Below are positions 44,674 to 53,230 of a stretch of DNA of 64,000 nucleotides, piece after piece. The position numbers were made by a program, and so were the translations under genes. Each line of letters opens with the position of its first letter. The stretch's first letter is position 1. This stretch comes from an uncultured Marinobacterium sp. (GTDB lineage Bacteria > Pseudomonadota > Gammaproteobacteria > Pseudomonadales > Balneatricaceae). The notes below the pieces were generated by a model that was not told where the DNA came from, did not search any database, and was given only the letters and a program-made list of their open reading frames with translations. The DNA lies in assembly GCA_947501565.1 (NCBI GenBank), contig CANMWJ010000017.1, positions 1-64,000 on the forward strand. Direction: 5' to 3'.

Positions 44674-45644
44674 GCTTTGCGTCTAACGCTCACTTCCCCG
44701 CCGTGGAAGCTCTGAGTTCCTTCTGCGGTCTCCAGAAGCAGCGCACCACTGGCATCCACGCCACGACACACCCCTTCGAGTGCGTTCTGTCCTATATTCA
44801 GATTGATCATCTGGTCCTGGTAGGCATGATGCTCATGCCACTGATCCACCAACGGCGAAAAACCATCCTTAGCAAACTGATTCAACGCGGGCACCAGCTC
44901 CGACAACAATGCCGCCAACAGCTTATTGCGCGACAGCTTCACACCCGCCAGGGATTGCAGATCAATCCAGGGCTGATCGATCGCAACACTGTGCTCCAGC
45001 GGCATCTCGACATTAATACCCACGCCGATCACCACCTGACAATCACCCGACGCATCTCCGGTCATTTCCAGCAGAATACCCGCCAGCTTACGGTCCTTCC
45101 ACAGTAGATCGTTAGGCCACTTCAGCTGCACGCCGGCGATACCCATTCGCTGAATCCCTTTCAGCAAGCTCAGGCCGACCAACAAACTCAGCCCCTCAAG
45201 AGCTGCCGCCCCGTTCTCGAAACGCCATACCAGAGAGAAGTACAGGTTGCGTCCAAACGGACTCACCCATTGCCGACCACGGCGGCCGCGTCCTGCGGTC
45301 TGCTGCTCTGCAAGGTACAAGCTGCCATGACAGTTAGTTACCTGACTCTGCTGCACCGCCTGCTGGTTCGTCGACGGCATCGACAACTCCAGCTCTACAT
45401 CTTTAATCTGGGAGAGCACCGCTGGCTCCAGCTCTGCCTTGATCTGTTCAACATCCAACAGATCCAGACCACCCGGGACACGATAGCCCCGCCCTTTAAC
45501 GCTATAAATTTCCAAGCCGAACTCTTCCAGCTTGCGGATCTGCTTCCAAATGGCACTGCGGCTCACACCCAGCACTTCACCAAGCTCTCGCCCGGAGTGA
45601 AAGCGTCCGTCAGCCAGGATAGACAACAACGAACGGATCGCCAT
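44670..45644 (-). CDS. birA: biotin--protein ligase / biotin operon repressor BirA
   Basis: BirA attaches biotin to carboxylase carrier proteins. With its N-terminal winged helix (about 1-60, GRELGEVLGVSRSAIWKQI), it can also repress biotin genes. The catalytic domain has AGRGRRGRQWVSPFGRN and LKWPNDLLW, followed by a small C-terminal SH3-like domain. The 324-residue length is normal for a bifunctional BirA. It sits directly before coaX (ATGA overlap). Confidence 0.96.
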   Translation of the reverse strand: MAIRSLLSILADGRFHSGRELGEVLGVSRSAIWKQIRKLEEFGLEIYSVKGRGYRVPGGLDLLDVEQIKAELEPAVLSQIKDVELELSMPSTNQQAVQQSQVTNCHGSLYLAEQQTAGRGRRGRQWVSPFGRNLYFSLVWRFENGAAALEGLSLLVGLSLLKGIQRMGIAGVQLKWPNDLLWKDRKLAGILLEMTGDASGDCQVVIGVGINVEMPLEHSVAIDQPWIDLQSLAGVKLSRNKLLAALLSELVPALNQFAKDGFSPLVDQWHEHHAYQDQMINLNIGQNALEGVCRGVDASGALLLETAEGTQSFHGGEVSVRRKA

Positions 45645-45660
45645 ACTACTTCATCCTTCG

Positions 45661-46164
45661 TTACACCCGGTCCAACACGATAAAACTGTAATCGTAGGGG
45701 TTTGGTTCCTTTGCGGTGAAATCCTCGCGCCCGATCTCTCGCCATTGTTCACTGGCAAACGCCGGGAACCAGGCATCACCCTCCACATTGGCGTGCACCT
45801 GAGTCAGATACAACCGATCAGCAACGCTCAGCGCCTGCTCATAGATCTGAGCCCCACCGATAACCATCGCCTCTTCAGCTCCGTCAATCAGACAGATGCT
45901 TTCCGCCAACTCTATTGCCGCCTCCAGCGTAGACACAACCCTGACACCCTTAGGCGCATAGTTTTCCTGTCTGGAGATCACAATATTCGTACGCCCCGGC
46001 AATGGTCGACCAATCGACTCATAGGTTTTACGCCCCATGATGATCGGTTTCGCCATCGTAACCTGTTTGAAATACCGCAAATCTTCCGGCAGATGCCAGG
46101 GCAACTTGTTGTTTACCCCGATCACCCGGTTGTCTGCCTGCGCTACGATGATTGCCAGTCTCAT
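45661..46164 (-). CDS. folA: dihydrofolate reductase
   Basis: FolA reduces dihydrofolate with NADPH and is the trimethoprim target. The 167 residues contain VIGVNNKLPWHLPEDLRYFK, IMGRKTYESIGRPLPGR and MVIGGAQIYEQAL. It lies 9 bp after thyA, which produces its substrate, so the thymidylate cycle is encoded together. Confidence 0.97.
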   Translation of the reverse strand: MRLAIIVAQADNRVIGVNNKLPWHLPEDLRYFKQVTMAKPIIMGRKTYESIGRPLPGRTNIVISRQENYAPKGVRVVSTLEAAIELAESICLIDGAEEAMVIGGAQIYEQALSVADRLYLTQVHANVEGDAWFPAFASEQWREIGREDFTAKEPNPYDYSFIVLDRV

Positions 46165-46173
46165 GACATTTCC

Positions 46174-47016
46174 TCAGATGGATACTGCAGCCCGTATCGC
46201 CGGATACGGGTCATACTCAACAACTTCAAAATCCTCAAACCGGTAGTCAAACAGACTCTCGGGCTTACGCTTGATAATCAGCTTCGGCTGCGCCCGCGGC
46301 GTACGGGAGAGCTGCTCCTGCACAATCGCGGGATCATTGATATGGTCCTGATAAAGGTGCGCGTCACCGAAGGTATGGACGAAGTCACCCACATCCAGAT
46401 CACACTGCTGGGCAATCATGTGAGTCAACAACGCATAGGAAGCAATATTGAAAGGAACGCCCAGCACATAATCCGCGCTGCGCTGGTATAGCTGACAGCT
46501 CAACTTACCGTCGAGCACATAAAACTGAAACAGGGTATGACAAGGAGGTAACGCCGCTTTCCCGTTGCGCACGTTTTCCTGCGGACTTTGGGTTTCATCC
46601 GGCAGATCAGCAGGATTCCAGCCACTGACAATCAAACGCCGTGAATTAGGCGTTTTCTTGATCTGCTCCACCACCTGGCTGATCTGATCAACAGTACTGC
46701 CATCCGGGCACTGCCAGGAACGCCACTGCTTACCGTAAACCGGCCCCAGATCACCGTCTTCCAGCGCCCATTCATCCCAGATCGACACACCGCGCTCTTT
46801 CAGCCAGTTGTTGTTGGTGTTTCCATCCAGGAACCACAACAGCTCGTAGATAATCGATTTCAGGTGGACTTTCTTGGTGGTCAGTAGCGGAAAGCCTTGT
46901 GACAGATCAAAACGCAGCTGGCGCCCGAACACTGATCGCGTGCCCGTACCTGTCCGGTCCCCCTTATCGGTGCCGTTCTCAAGGATATCTCGCATGAGGT
47001 CCAGATACTGCTGCAT
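46174..47016 (-). CDS. thyA: thymidylate synthase
   Basis: ThyA methylates dUMP with methylene-tetrahydrofolate. The 280 residues contain [12 protein letters not shown], the catalytic cysteine in [13 protein letters not shown] (Cys159) and [19 protein letters not shown]. Compared with the 264-residue E. coli enzyme, an insertion lies before the catalytic Cys (about 138-156). It starts 29 bp after lgt. Confidence 0.97.
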   Translation of the reverse strand: MQQYLDLMRDILENGTDKGDRTGTGTRSVFGRQLRFDLSQGFPLLTTKKVHLKSIIYELLWFLDGNTNNNWLKERGVSIWDEWALEDGDLGPVYGKQWRSWQCPDGSTVDQISQVVEQIKKTPNSRRLIVSGWNPADLPDETQSPQENVRNGKAALPPCHTLFQFYVLDGKLSCQLYQRSADYVLGVPFNIASYALLTHMIAQQCDLDVGDFVHTFGDAHLYQDHINDPAIVQEQLSRTPRAQPKLIIKRKPESLFDYRFEDFEVVEYDPYPAIRAAVSI

Positions 47017-47045
47017 GGATCAGTTCGCCTTAACCGTTAAAAATG

Positions 47046-47843
47046 TCATTTAGAGGCCGATTCTACACCTCGCGCGTACGCGATACCAATCAGCGTCGCG
47101 CCCAGTACGATCATCGGCAGCGATAACAGCTGCCCCATGGTCAACCAATCGAAGGCCAGGAAGCCGATATGCGCATCGGGCTCACGCGCCAACTCTGCCG
47201 TGCTTCGGAACACGCCATAGAGCAGCAGGAACATTCCGGAGACTGCCATACGTGGACGCGGCTTAGCGGAGTACCACCACAACAGCGCAAACAGCACGAC
47301 ACCCTCAAGGGCAAATTCGTAAAGCTGTGACGGGTGACGCCCCAGACCATCTGCAGCACGCGGGAAGATTACCCCCCAGCTCTGATCGGTTACCCGCCCC
47401 CAGAGTTCACCGCCGATAAAGTTACCCACGCGCCCGGCACCCAGGCCAATCGGAATAAGCGGCGCAACGAAATCCCCCATCTCGAACAGCGACTTACCCT
47501 GACGACGCCCCCAGATATAGAGCACCGCAATCACGCCCAGTAATCCACCATGGAAAGACATGCCGCCTTCCCAGACAGCAAACAACCACAACGGATCGCT
47601 CAAAAAACGCTCAAAATTATAGAACAGAACGTAACCAAATCTGCCGCCCAGGACAACTCCCATCGCCCCCCAGAACACAAAGTCCGATACCTGATCTTCA
47701 CTCCAGCCCGATCCTGGCTTGCGCGCCCGTATGCATCCCAACCACCAGGCGGCTGCGAAGCCCACCAGATACATCAACCCGTACCAATGAACCTTTAAAG
47801 GCCCCAGATCCAGCAGCACCGGATCGATATCATGCACCCACAT
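47046..47843 (-). CDS. lgt: prolipoprotein diacylglyceryl transferase Lgt
   Basis: Lgt adds diacylglycerol to the lipobox cysteine of lipoproteins in the inner membrane. The 265 residues carry the signature [17 protein letters not shown], the HPSQLYE block and seven hydrophobic segments. A very large lipoprotein is encoded 10 kb away. The gene lies 9 bp after the TauE-type exporter gene. Confidence 0.97.
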   Translation of the reverse strand: MWVHDIDPVLLDLGPLKVHWYGLMYLVGFAAAWWLGCIRARKPGSGWSEDQVSDFVFWGAMGVVLGGRFGYVLFYNFERFLSDPLWLFAVWEGGMSFHGGLLGVIAVLYIWGRRQGKSLFEMGDFVAPLIPIGLGAGRVGNFIGGELWGRVTDQSWGVIFPRAADGLGRHPSQLYEFALEGVVLFALLWWYSAKPRPRMAVSGMFLLLYGVFRSTAELAREPDAHIGFLAFDWLTMGQLLSLPMIVLGATLIGIAYARGVESASK

Positions 47844-47852
47844 TACAGCACC

Positions 47853-48653
47853 TCAGACCAGGTTTTTGCCGATTAGATAGCAGCCTACACACAACAGGAA
47901 CAGTGCGAAGATACGCTTCAACACCGGTGCTGGCAGACTGTGCGCCAGCTTAACGCCGAACTTTGCAAACAAAGAGCTGGTAATCACAATACCGCAGAAT
48001 GCCGGCAGGTAGATGTAACCCAGGCTCCAATCCGCAGTTTCTGTATGCCCCCAGCCCTCCCAGATATTGGTCAGAGCACCCACCAGCGCGATAGGTAAAC
48101 CACAGGCCGCCGAGGTCGCTACCGCCTGCTGCATCTGCACACGTTTCCAGCTAAGAAACGGTACGGTGAGCGTACCACCACCGATGCCAAAAATTGCCGA
48201 TAGACCACCGATCAGACCACCGCCGCTCATCAACACGGCTGACGAGGGCTCCTCTTCCCCTGCATTAGGTTTAAGCGCGAATGCCATCTGCACTGCTACG
48301 CAAAGCGCGAATACACCAAATACCATCTGCAACACGCTACCCGGCATCAGCCCGGCCACTTTAACACCCAGGAAAGCCCCCACCAGAATACCCAGGCTCA
48401 GGGGTTTGAACAGCTCCCAACGCACGGCGCCCCGTTTATGGTGCGCACGCACCGAACTCAATGAGGTCACAACAATAGTGGCCAACGAGGTCGCCACTGC
48501 CGCGTGGGTCAGCACGTCCGGCGACATCCCCTGCGCCGCAAACGAAAAGATCAGCACCGGCACAATCAGCAATCCACCGCCGATACCGAACAAACCCGCC
48601 ACGATCCCGGCAATAGCACCCAATACCAGATATAAAAGCAGCGTCGTTAACAT
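47853..48653 (-). CDS. TauE/SafE family membrane transporter
   Basis: The 266-residue membrane protein has about eight hydrophobic segments and two internally repeated glycine-rich blocks (VAGLFGIGGGLLIVPVL, near residue 20, and LSAIFGIGGGTLTVPFLSW, near 155). This is the pattern of the TauE/SafE (DUF81) family, proposed to export sulfite, sulfoacetate or related anions. Substrate is not known here. A longer frame to 48719 exists; the ATG at 48653 fits the family start and has AAGGGTG upstream. It opens the operon with lgt. Confidence 0.8.
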   Translation of the reverse strand: MLTTLLLYLVLGAIAGIVAGLFGIGGGLLIVPVLIFSFAAQGMSPDVLTHAAVATSLATIVVTSLSSVRAHHKRGAVRWELFKPLSLGILVGAFLGVKVAGLMPGSVLQMVFGVFALCVAVQMAFALKPNAGEEEPSSAVLMSGGGLIGGLSAIFGIGGGTLTVPFLSWKRVQMQQAVATSAACGLPIALVGALTNIWEGWGHTETADWSLGYIYLPAFCGIVITSSLFAKFGVKLAHSLPAPVLKRIFALFLLCVGCYLIGKNLV

Positions 48654-48778
48654 GGAACACCCTTGCATGAGAATAGAGAAGATAAAGGAAGCCGGCCCCA
48701 GCTCCCACTTGCCCGACACCGGGCGAGGCGCCTATATTAGCGGTCTGCCTAGTGTATTGAAATGATAAAAAAGCCGAC

Positions 48779-49564
48779 ATGTGCCTGATCACTTTTGCTT
48801 ACCGGAGCCACCCGGAATATTCGCTGATTCTGCTCGCCAACCGCGACGAGTTCTATCAACGTCCGACCCGCGCCATGAATTTCTGGCAGGAAGACCCCAA
48901 CATCCTGGCGGGCCAGGATCTTGAGCAGGGAGGCACTTGGCTGGGCCTGAACAAAGCAGGTAAGTTCACCACTGTCACCAACTACCGCAACGGCCGGGAG
49001 CGCCGTGATGGGCTCCGCTCCCGCGGGCACCTGACGCGCGATTACCTCACCGGAGATACCAACGCTACAGATTACCTGGCAACACTGACGGCAGAACAAC
49101 AACGCTACGGCGCCTTCAATCTGCTGCTGGGTGATCAGCAGGGATTGCATTACCTGTCCAACCGCAGCAATGCACAACCGCAACGTTTAGGTGCGGGCGT
49201 TTATGGCCTCAGTAACGCGCTGCTCGACAGCCCATGGCCGAAATTACAGAAGGTTAAGCAGGGCTTGAAGGCGGCACTGCACGCGAGCGAACTGAGTACG
49301 CAGTCGCTGATCGACATTATGCTGGACCCCACGGAAGCCGATACCCACCAGCTGCCCGATACTGGCATCAGCGCCGCATGGGAAAAGTCGTTGTCCGCCT
49401 GCTTTATCCGCATTCCGGAATACGGCACACGCGCGACCACCCTGCTGATGCAGAAGCCGGATGGCAGTACTTATATTCGCGAACAAAATTTTGATGCGCA
49501 GGGGGAAGGCCCCTGCCATGAGTATCAACTGGATCTGCCGCCGATCGGCATCAGTCAGGAATAA
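48779..49564 (+). CDS. NRDE family protein (TANGO2-like)
   Basis: The 261-residue protein starts MCLITFAYRSH and has LLANRDEFYQRPT (residues 18-30), which carries the NRDE name motif. GGTWLGLNKAGKFTTVTNYR follows. A cysteine at residue 2 is typical of this family. TANGO2-like proteins have been linked to haem handling and Golgi organisation in eukaryotes; the bacterial role is unclear. It converges on ptsP, overlapping by 14 bp. No strong Shine-Dalgarno precedes the ATG. Confidence 0.82.
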   Translation: MCLITFAYRSHPEYSLILLANRDEFYQRPTRAMNFWQEDPNILAGQDLEQGGTWLGLNKAGKFTTVTNYRNGRERRDGLRSRGHLTRDYLTGDTNATDYLATLTAEQQRYGAFNLLLGDQQGLHYLSNRSNAQPQRLGAGVYGLSNALLDSPWPKLQKVKQGLKAALHASELSTQSLIDIMLDPTEADTHQLPDTGISAAWEKSLSACFIRIPEYGTRATTLLMQKPDGSTYIREQNFDAQGEGPCHEYQLDLPPIGISQE

Positions 49565-51821
49565 CCGGACGGGTTAGCTGCGACAGCCCCAGCTCACGCA
49601 GGCGACGACGTAACAAATGATGAATCTCGTCGGCGTCGTCCATACCCATTACCTGCTGTAACAGCTCGTCAGCTTCAATCTTACTGATACCGCGAATCGC
49701 CGATTTCACTTTTGGCAGGTTGGTGGCGTTCATCGAAAGCACGTCGTAGCCCATGCTCATCAGCAGCAGCGCACCTCCCGGATCAGCCGCCATCTCACCG
49801 CAGATTGACACAGGCACACTCTCTTTGTGCGCCTCGCGAGCGATGTACTCCAATGCACGCAACACCGCCGGGTGATAGGAGACATACAACCCTGCCACAC
49901 GCGGATTATTGCGATCCACCGCAAGCAGATACTGGGTCAGGTCGTTAGAACCCACAGAGATAAAATCCACACGACGGGCAAAACGACGCACCTGATAGAC
50001 AGCAGCAGGTACCTCCACCATCACGCCCACCTGAGGCCGCTCAATGGCGTACCCTTCATCACGCAGTTCGGACACGGCCTGATTGATCTGACGGTTGGCT
50101 TCATCCACCTCATGCACGCTGGTCACCATCGGCAACATGATGCGCAGATTACCCAGGCCTTCACCGGCCCGCAGCATGGCACGCACCTGCACCAGGAAGA
50201 TCTCTGGATGATCCAGCGTAACGCGGATACCGCGCCAGCCCAGGAACGGGTTTTCCTCTTCGATCGGGAAGTACGGCAGCGCCTTATCCCCACCGATATC
50301 CAGCGTACGCATGGTCACCGGCCGCGGGTGGAACGCTTCCAACTGACGCCGGTAGGTCTGCAACTGCTCCTGTTCGCTTGGGAAGAAGTCACGAATCATG
50401 AACGGGATCTCGGTACGGTAGAGACCAATCCCTTCGGCGCCACGCTCCAGCGCACGCGCCACGTCGGCCACCAGACCGGTATTCACCCAGAGCGGCATAC
50501 GGAAACCATCATGGGTTTCAGCTGGCATATCCTTCAGGGTTGCGAGCTCCGCCGCCATCTCCTGCTCACCGCGCAGGATGTCCATATAGGCCGAGCGCAG
50601 ATCTTCGGACGGATCGATATAGACGCGTCCCGAGTAACCATCGATGATCACCTGACGACCATCCAGGCGGGTGTAAGGCAGATCCAACGCCCCCATGATG
50701 GTCGGAATCCCCATGGAGCGCGCCAGAATGGCAGCATGCGAGTTGCCGGAACCGTGCACAGACACCAGACCGAGCAATTTATCGGAGGGCACTTCACCCA
50801 GCATCGCCGGGGTCAGCTCATCAGCCACCAGAATGGTATCGGGTGGAAACGCAATATCGGCCGGACCGGATTCCTGCATGTACGCCAATACACGCCGTCC
50901 CAGATCCTTAATATCGGTGGCACGTTCACGCAGGTAGGGATCATCCATCATGGAGAACTGCTTAACGTGCTCCATTACCACGTTGCGCAGCGCACCTTGC
51001 GCCCACTGTCCGCCGCGGATCTGGTCGACTACCTCACCGGCCAGCGCGTTGTCATCCAGCATTCGCAGGTAGACATCGAACAACGCTTGCTCCTCGGCCC
51101 GAAGACGTTTGGCAAGACTGCGCCCAACCACTTTGATATCTTTACGTACCGATGCGAGCGCCTCTTCAAAACGCTCGACCTCTTTATCAATATCGGCCGC
51201 CACCTTATCGGGCACCGCTGCCAGATCTGCAGGAGGCGCAATCACCACAATCTGACCGATCGCCACGCCCGGCGAACCGGAGATACCCTCAAAACGGCGG
51301 TCATTCTCACTCTCGCCCCCGTCCTGCTGGCGGATCAACCCGGTCGCTTCCGCATGCGCGATCACTCCAGCAAGCTGAGCTGAAAGCGTCACCAGAAACG
51401 CCTCTTCACTTTCATCGAAGCGACGAATCTCTTTCTGCTGGACCACCAGCACACCTAACACATCGCGGTGGTGAATAATGGGCACGCCAAGAAACGCGTG
51501 AAACTGCTCCTCACCGGTGTCTTCAAGGTAGGTATAACGGGGATGTACCGAGGCATCTTCCAGGTTGATCGGCTCTGCACGCTGACCAACGACACTGACA
51601 ATACCTTCGGATGTGGAGAGACTGACGCGACCAACCGCATCGGGATTCAACCCCTGGGTTGCCATCAAGCTGTAGCGTTCCAGCTCGTCGTCATAGAGAT
51701 AGACAGAACATACCTGGGTGCGCATGGCGCGCTGAATACGGCGCACTATCAGATCCAGCACCGAATCAAGATCCGGAGCCGTACTCACTTCCTGTACTAT
51801 CTTGCGCAATACTTCCAGCAT
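49551..51821 (-). CDS. ptsP: phosphoenolpyruvate--protein phosphotransferase PtsP (EI-Ntr)
   Basis: PtsP starts the nitrogen phosphotransferase relay, passing phosphate from PEP to NPr. The 756 residues comprise a GAF domain (about 1-150), the phosphohistidine domain with HGSGNSHAAILARSMG (His about 361), and the PEP-binding TIM barrel with GAEGIGLYRTEIPFM and the catalytic Cys in VSICGEMAADP (about 670). It lies 20 bp after rppH, an arrangement also found in E. coli and Pseudomonas. Confidence 0.97.
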   Translation of the reverse strand: MLEVLRKIVQEVSTAPDLDSVLDLIVRRIQRAMRTQVCSVYLYDDELERYSLMATQGLNPDAVGRVSLSTSEGIVSVVGQRAEPINLEDASVHPRYTYLEDTGEEQFHAFLGVPIIHHRDVLGVLVVQQKEIRRFDESEEAFLVTLSAQLAGVIAHAEATGLIRQQDGGESENDRRFEGISGSPGVAIGQIVVIAPPADLAAVPDKVAADIDKEVERFEEALASVRKDIKVVGRSLAKRLRAEEQALFDVYLRMLDDNALAGEVVDQIRGGQWAQGALRNVVMEHVKQFSMMDDPYLRERATDIKDLGRRVLAYMQESGPADIAFPPDTILVADELTPAMLGEVPSDKLLGLVSVHGSGNSHAAILARSMGIPTIMGALDLPYTRLDGRQVIIDGYSGRVYIDPSEDLRSAYMDILRGEQEMAAELATLKDMPAETHDGFRMPLWVNTGLVADVARALERGAEGIGLYRTEIPFMIRDFFPSEQEQLQTYRRQLEAFHPRPVTMRTLDIGGDKALPYFPIEEENPFLGWRGIRVTLDHPEIFLVQVRAMLRAGEGLGNLRIMLPMVTSVHEVDEANRQINQAVSELRDEGYAIERPQVGVMVEVPAAVYQVRRFARRVDFISVGSNDLTQYLLAVDRNNPRVAGLYVSYHPAVLRALEYIAREAHKESVPVSICGEMAADPGGALLLMSMGYDVLSMNATNLPKVKSAIRGISKIEADELLQQVMGMDDADEIHHLLRRRLRELGLSQLTRPVIPD

Positions 51822-51841
51822 TCAGCAGCCTCCACCAGGGG

Positions 51842-52324
51842 TTAAACTGTCATCCGTGACATCTTGGGCGATAGTTCACGCATCGCCTTGCGGTAAACCT
51901 CTCTTTTGAATGATACAACCTGACCCAGTGGGTACCAGTAACTCACCCACTGCCAATCATCAAACTCCGGTGACTCCGTATGGTCTATAGTCACCGCTTT
52001 ATCATCTGTCAGCATTCGCAGCAGAAACCATTTCTGTTTCTGGCCGACGCATATCGGATGCGAATTGCGCCGAATCATGCGCTTGGGCAAACGGTAGCGT
52101 AACCAACCACGGGTTACCGCCACAATCTCAACATCTTTCGATGTGAGACCTATTTCCTCTTTAAGTTCACGAAACATAGCCTGCTCAGGTGTTTCGTCAT
52201 CATTAATACCACCTTGCGGAAACTGCCATGCGTCCTGGCCGATCCGTCTTGCCCAGAGAACTTGACCCAGCGAGTTAGCCAGAATGATACCGACATTCGG
52301 TCTGAACCCATCTGAATCGATCAA
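51842..52324 (-). CDS. rppH: RNA pyrophosphohydrolase RppH
   Basis: RppH removes pyrophosphate from mRNA 5' ends to trigger decay. The 160 residues hold the Nudix box [20 protein letters not shown] (38-57, continuing IGL to 60) preceded by DAWQFPQ. It is co-transcribed with ptsP and divergent from the HAD hydrolase gene, with 165 bp between. Confidence 0.97.
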   Translation of the reverse strand: MIDSDGFRPNVGIILANSLGQVLWARRIGQDAWQFPQGGINDDETPEQAMFRELKEEIGLTSKDVEIVAVTRGWLRYRLPKRMIRRNSHPICVGQKQKWFLLRMLTDDKAVTIDHTESPEFDDWQWVSYWYPLGQVVSFKREVYRKAMRELSPKMSRMTV

Positions 52325-52489
52325 TGTATTTTTTCCTAACCCTTTTTCAACCTATTGTTCCACAATTCTTTTGTTGTCGGCAAATGCCCATTCCCGTTAT
52401 TTCGCGCTCTCTGGACACCTTTGCAACATTGCAAAGCACCGGTACTGACACTATGCTTGCGGCTTTTAAACAAGTAAGGGGAATCCCAC

Positions 52490-53143
52490 GTGAGCCTGGC
52501 GATTTTTGACCTGGATAACACCCTGATCGGCGGCGATAGCGACCACGCCTGGGGCGAATTTCTTTGCAAGAAAGGTATTGTCGATACCGAGGAATACCGC
52601 CGCGCCAACGACTACTTTTATGAACAGTATAAAAGTGGCGGACTGGATATCCATGAGTACCTCAATTTTGCTCTGCTTCCCCTCACCCAGCATGAAGTTT
52701 CGCAGCTTAAAACGTGGCACGACGAATTCATGCGCGAGATGATCGAACCGATCATGCTGCCTAAAGCCGACGCACTGCTGAAAAAGCACCGCGAGCAAGG
52801 CGATTTCCTGCTGATCATCACCGCCACCAACAGTTTTGTCACCCAACCGATCGCAGAACGCTTGGGCGTCGATGCAATTCTGGCAACGGATCCCGAGATG
52901 AAGGACGGAGCCTATACCGGGCATGTAGCGGGCACACCATGCTTCCAGCACGGTAAGGTTGAACGCCTGCACAGCTGGCTGGCTGACACCGGCCACAGCC
53001 TGAAAGACAGCTACTTCTACAGCGACTCCCACAACGACCTGCCCCTGCTGGAGCTGGTTGACCACCCGGTAGCCGTAAATCCGGACGAGATCCTCGACGA
53101 GCACGCACAAAAGCAGGGCTGGGAGGTTCTGGACCTGCGTTAA
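52490..53143 (+). CDS. HAD-IB family phosphatase
   Basis: The 217-residue protein starts with the nucleophile block FDLDNTLIGGDSD (Asp7, Asp9) and has SDSHNDLPLLE near the C terminus (HAD motif IV). A helical cap lies between, which makes it subclass IB, like SerB. The start is GTG, with AGGGG 8 bp upstream. A Pseudomonas homologue in the same place beside rppH has, as I recall, been reported to be a histidinol-phosphate phosphatase. That would fit, but substrate is not shown here. Confidence 0.82.
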   Translation: MSLAIFDLDNTLIGGDSDHAWGEFLCKKGIVDTEEYRRANDYFYEQYKSGGLDIHEYLNFALLPLTQHEVSQLKTWHDEFMREMIEPIMLPKADALLKKHREQGDFLLIITATNSFVTQPIAERLGVDAILATDPEMKDGAYTGHVAGTPCFQHGKVERLHSWLADTGHSLKDSYFYSDSHNDLPLLELVDHPVAVNPDEILDEHAQKQGWEVLDLR

Positions 53144-53183
53144 GCACCGCGTTGCAGCAGCTCGCCTAAGCAACAGCATTACG

Positions 53184-53212
53184 AAAAAACCCGGGCAAAG
53201 CCCGGGTTTTTT
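53184..53212. terminator. bidirectional terminator between the HAD gene and the lipoprotein gene
   Basis: AAAAAACCCGGGC pairs with GCCCGGGTTTTTT around a 3-nt loop. It lies between two convergent genes (plus-strand stop at 53143, minus-strand stop at 53231) and can end both. Confidence 0.92.
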
Positions 53213-53230
53213 ATGGCCCAACTCAACCGC

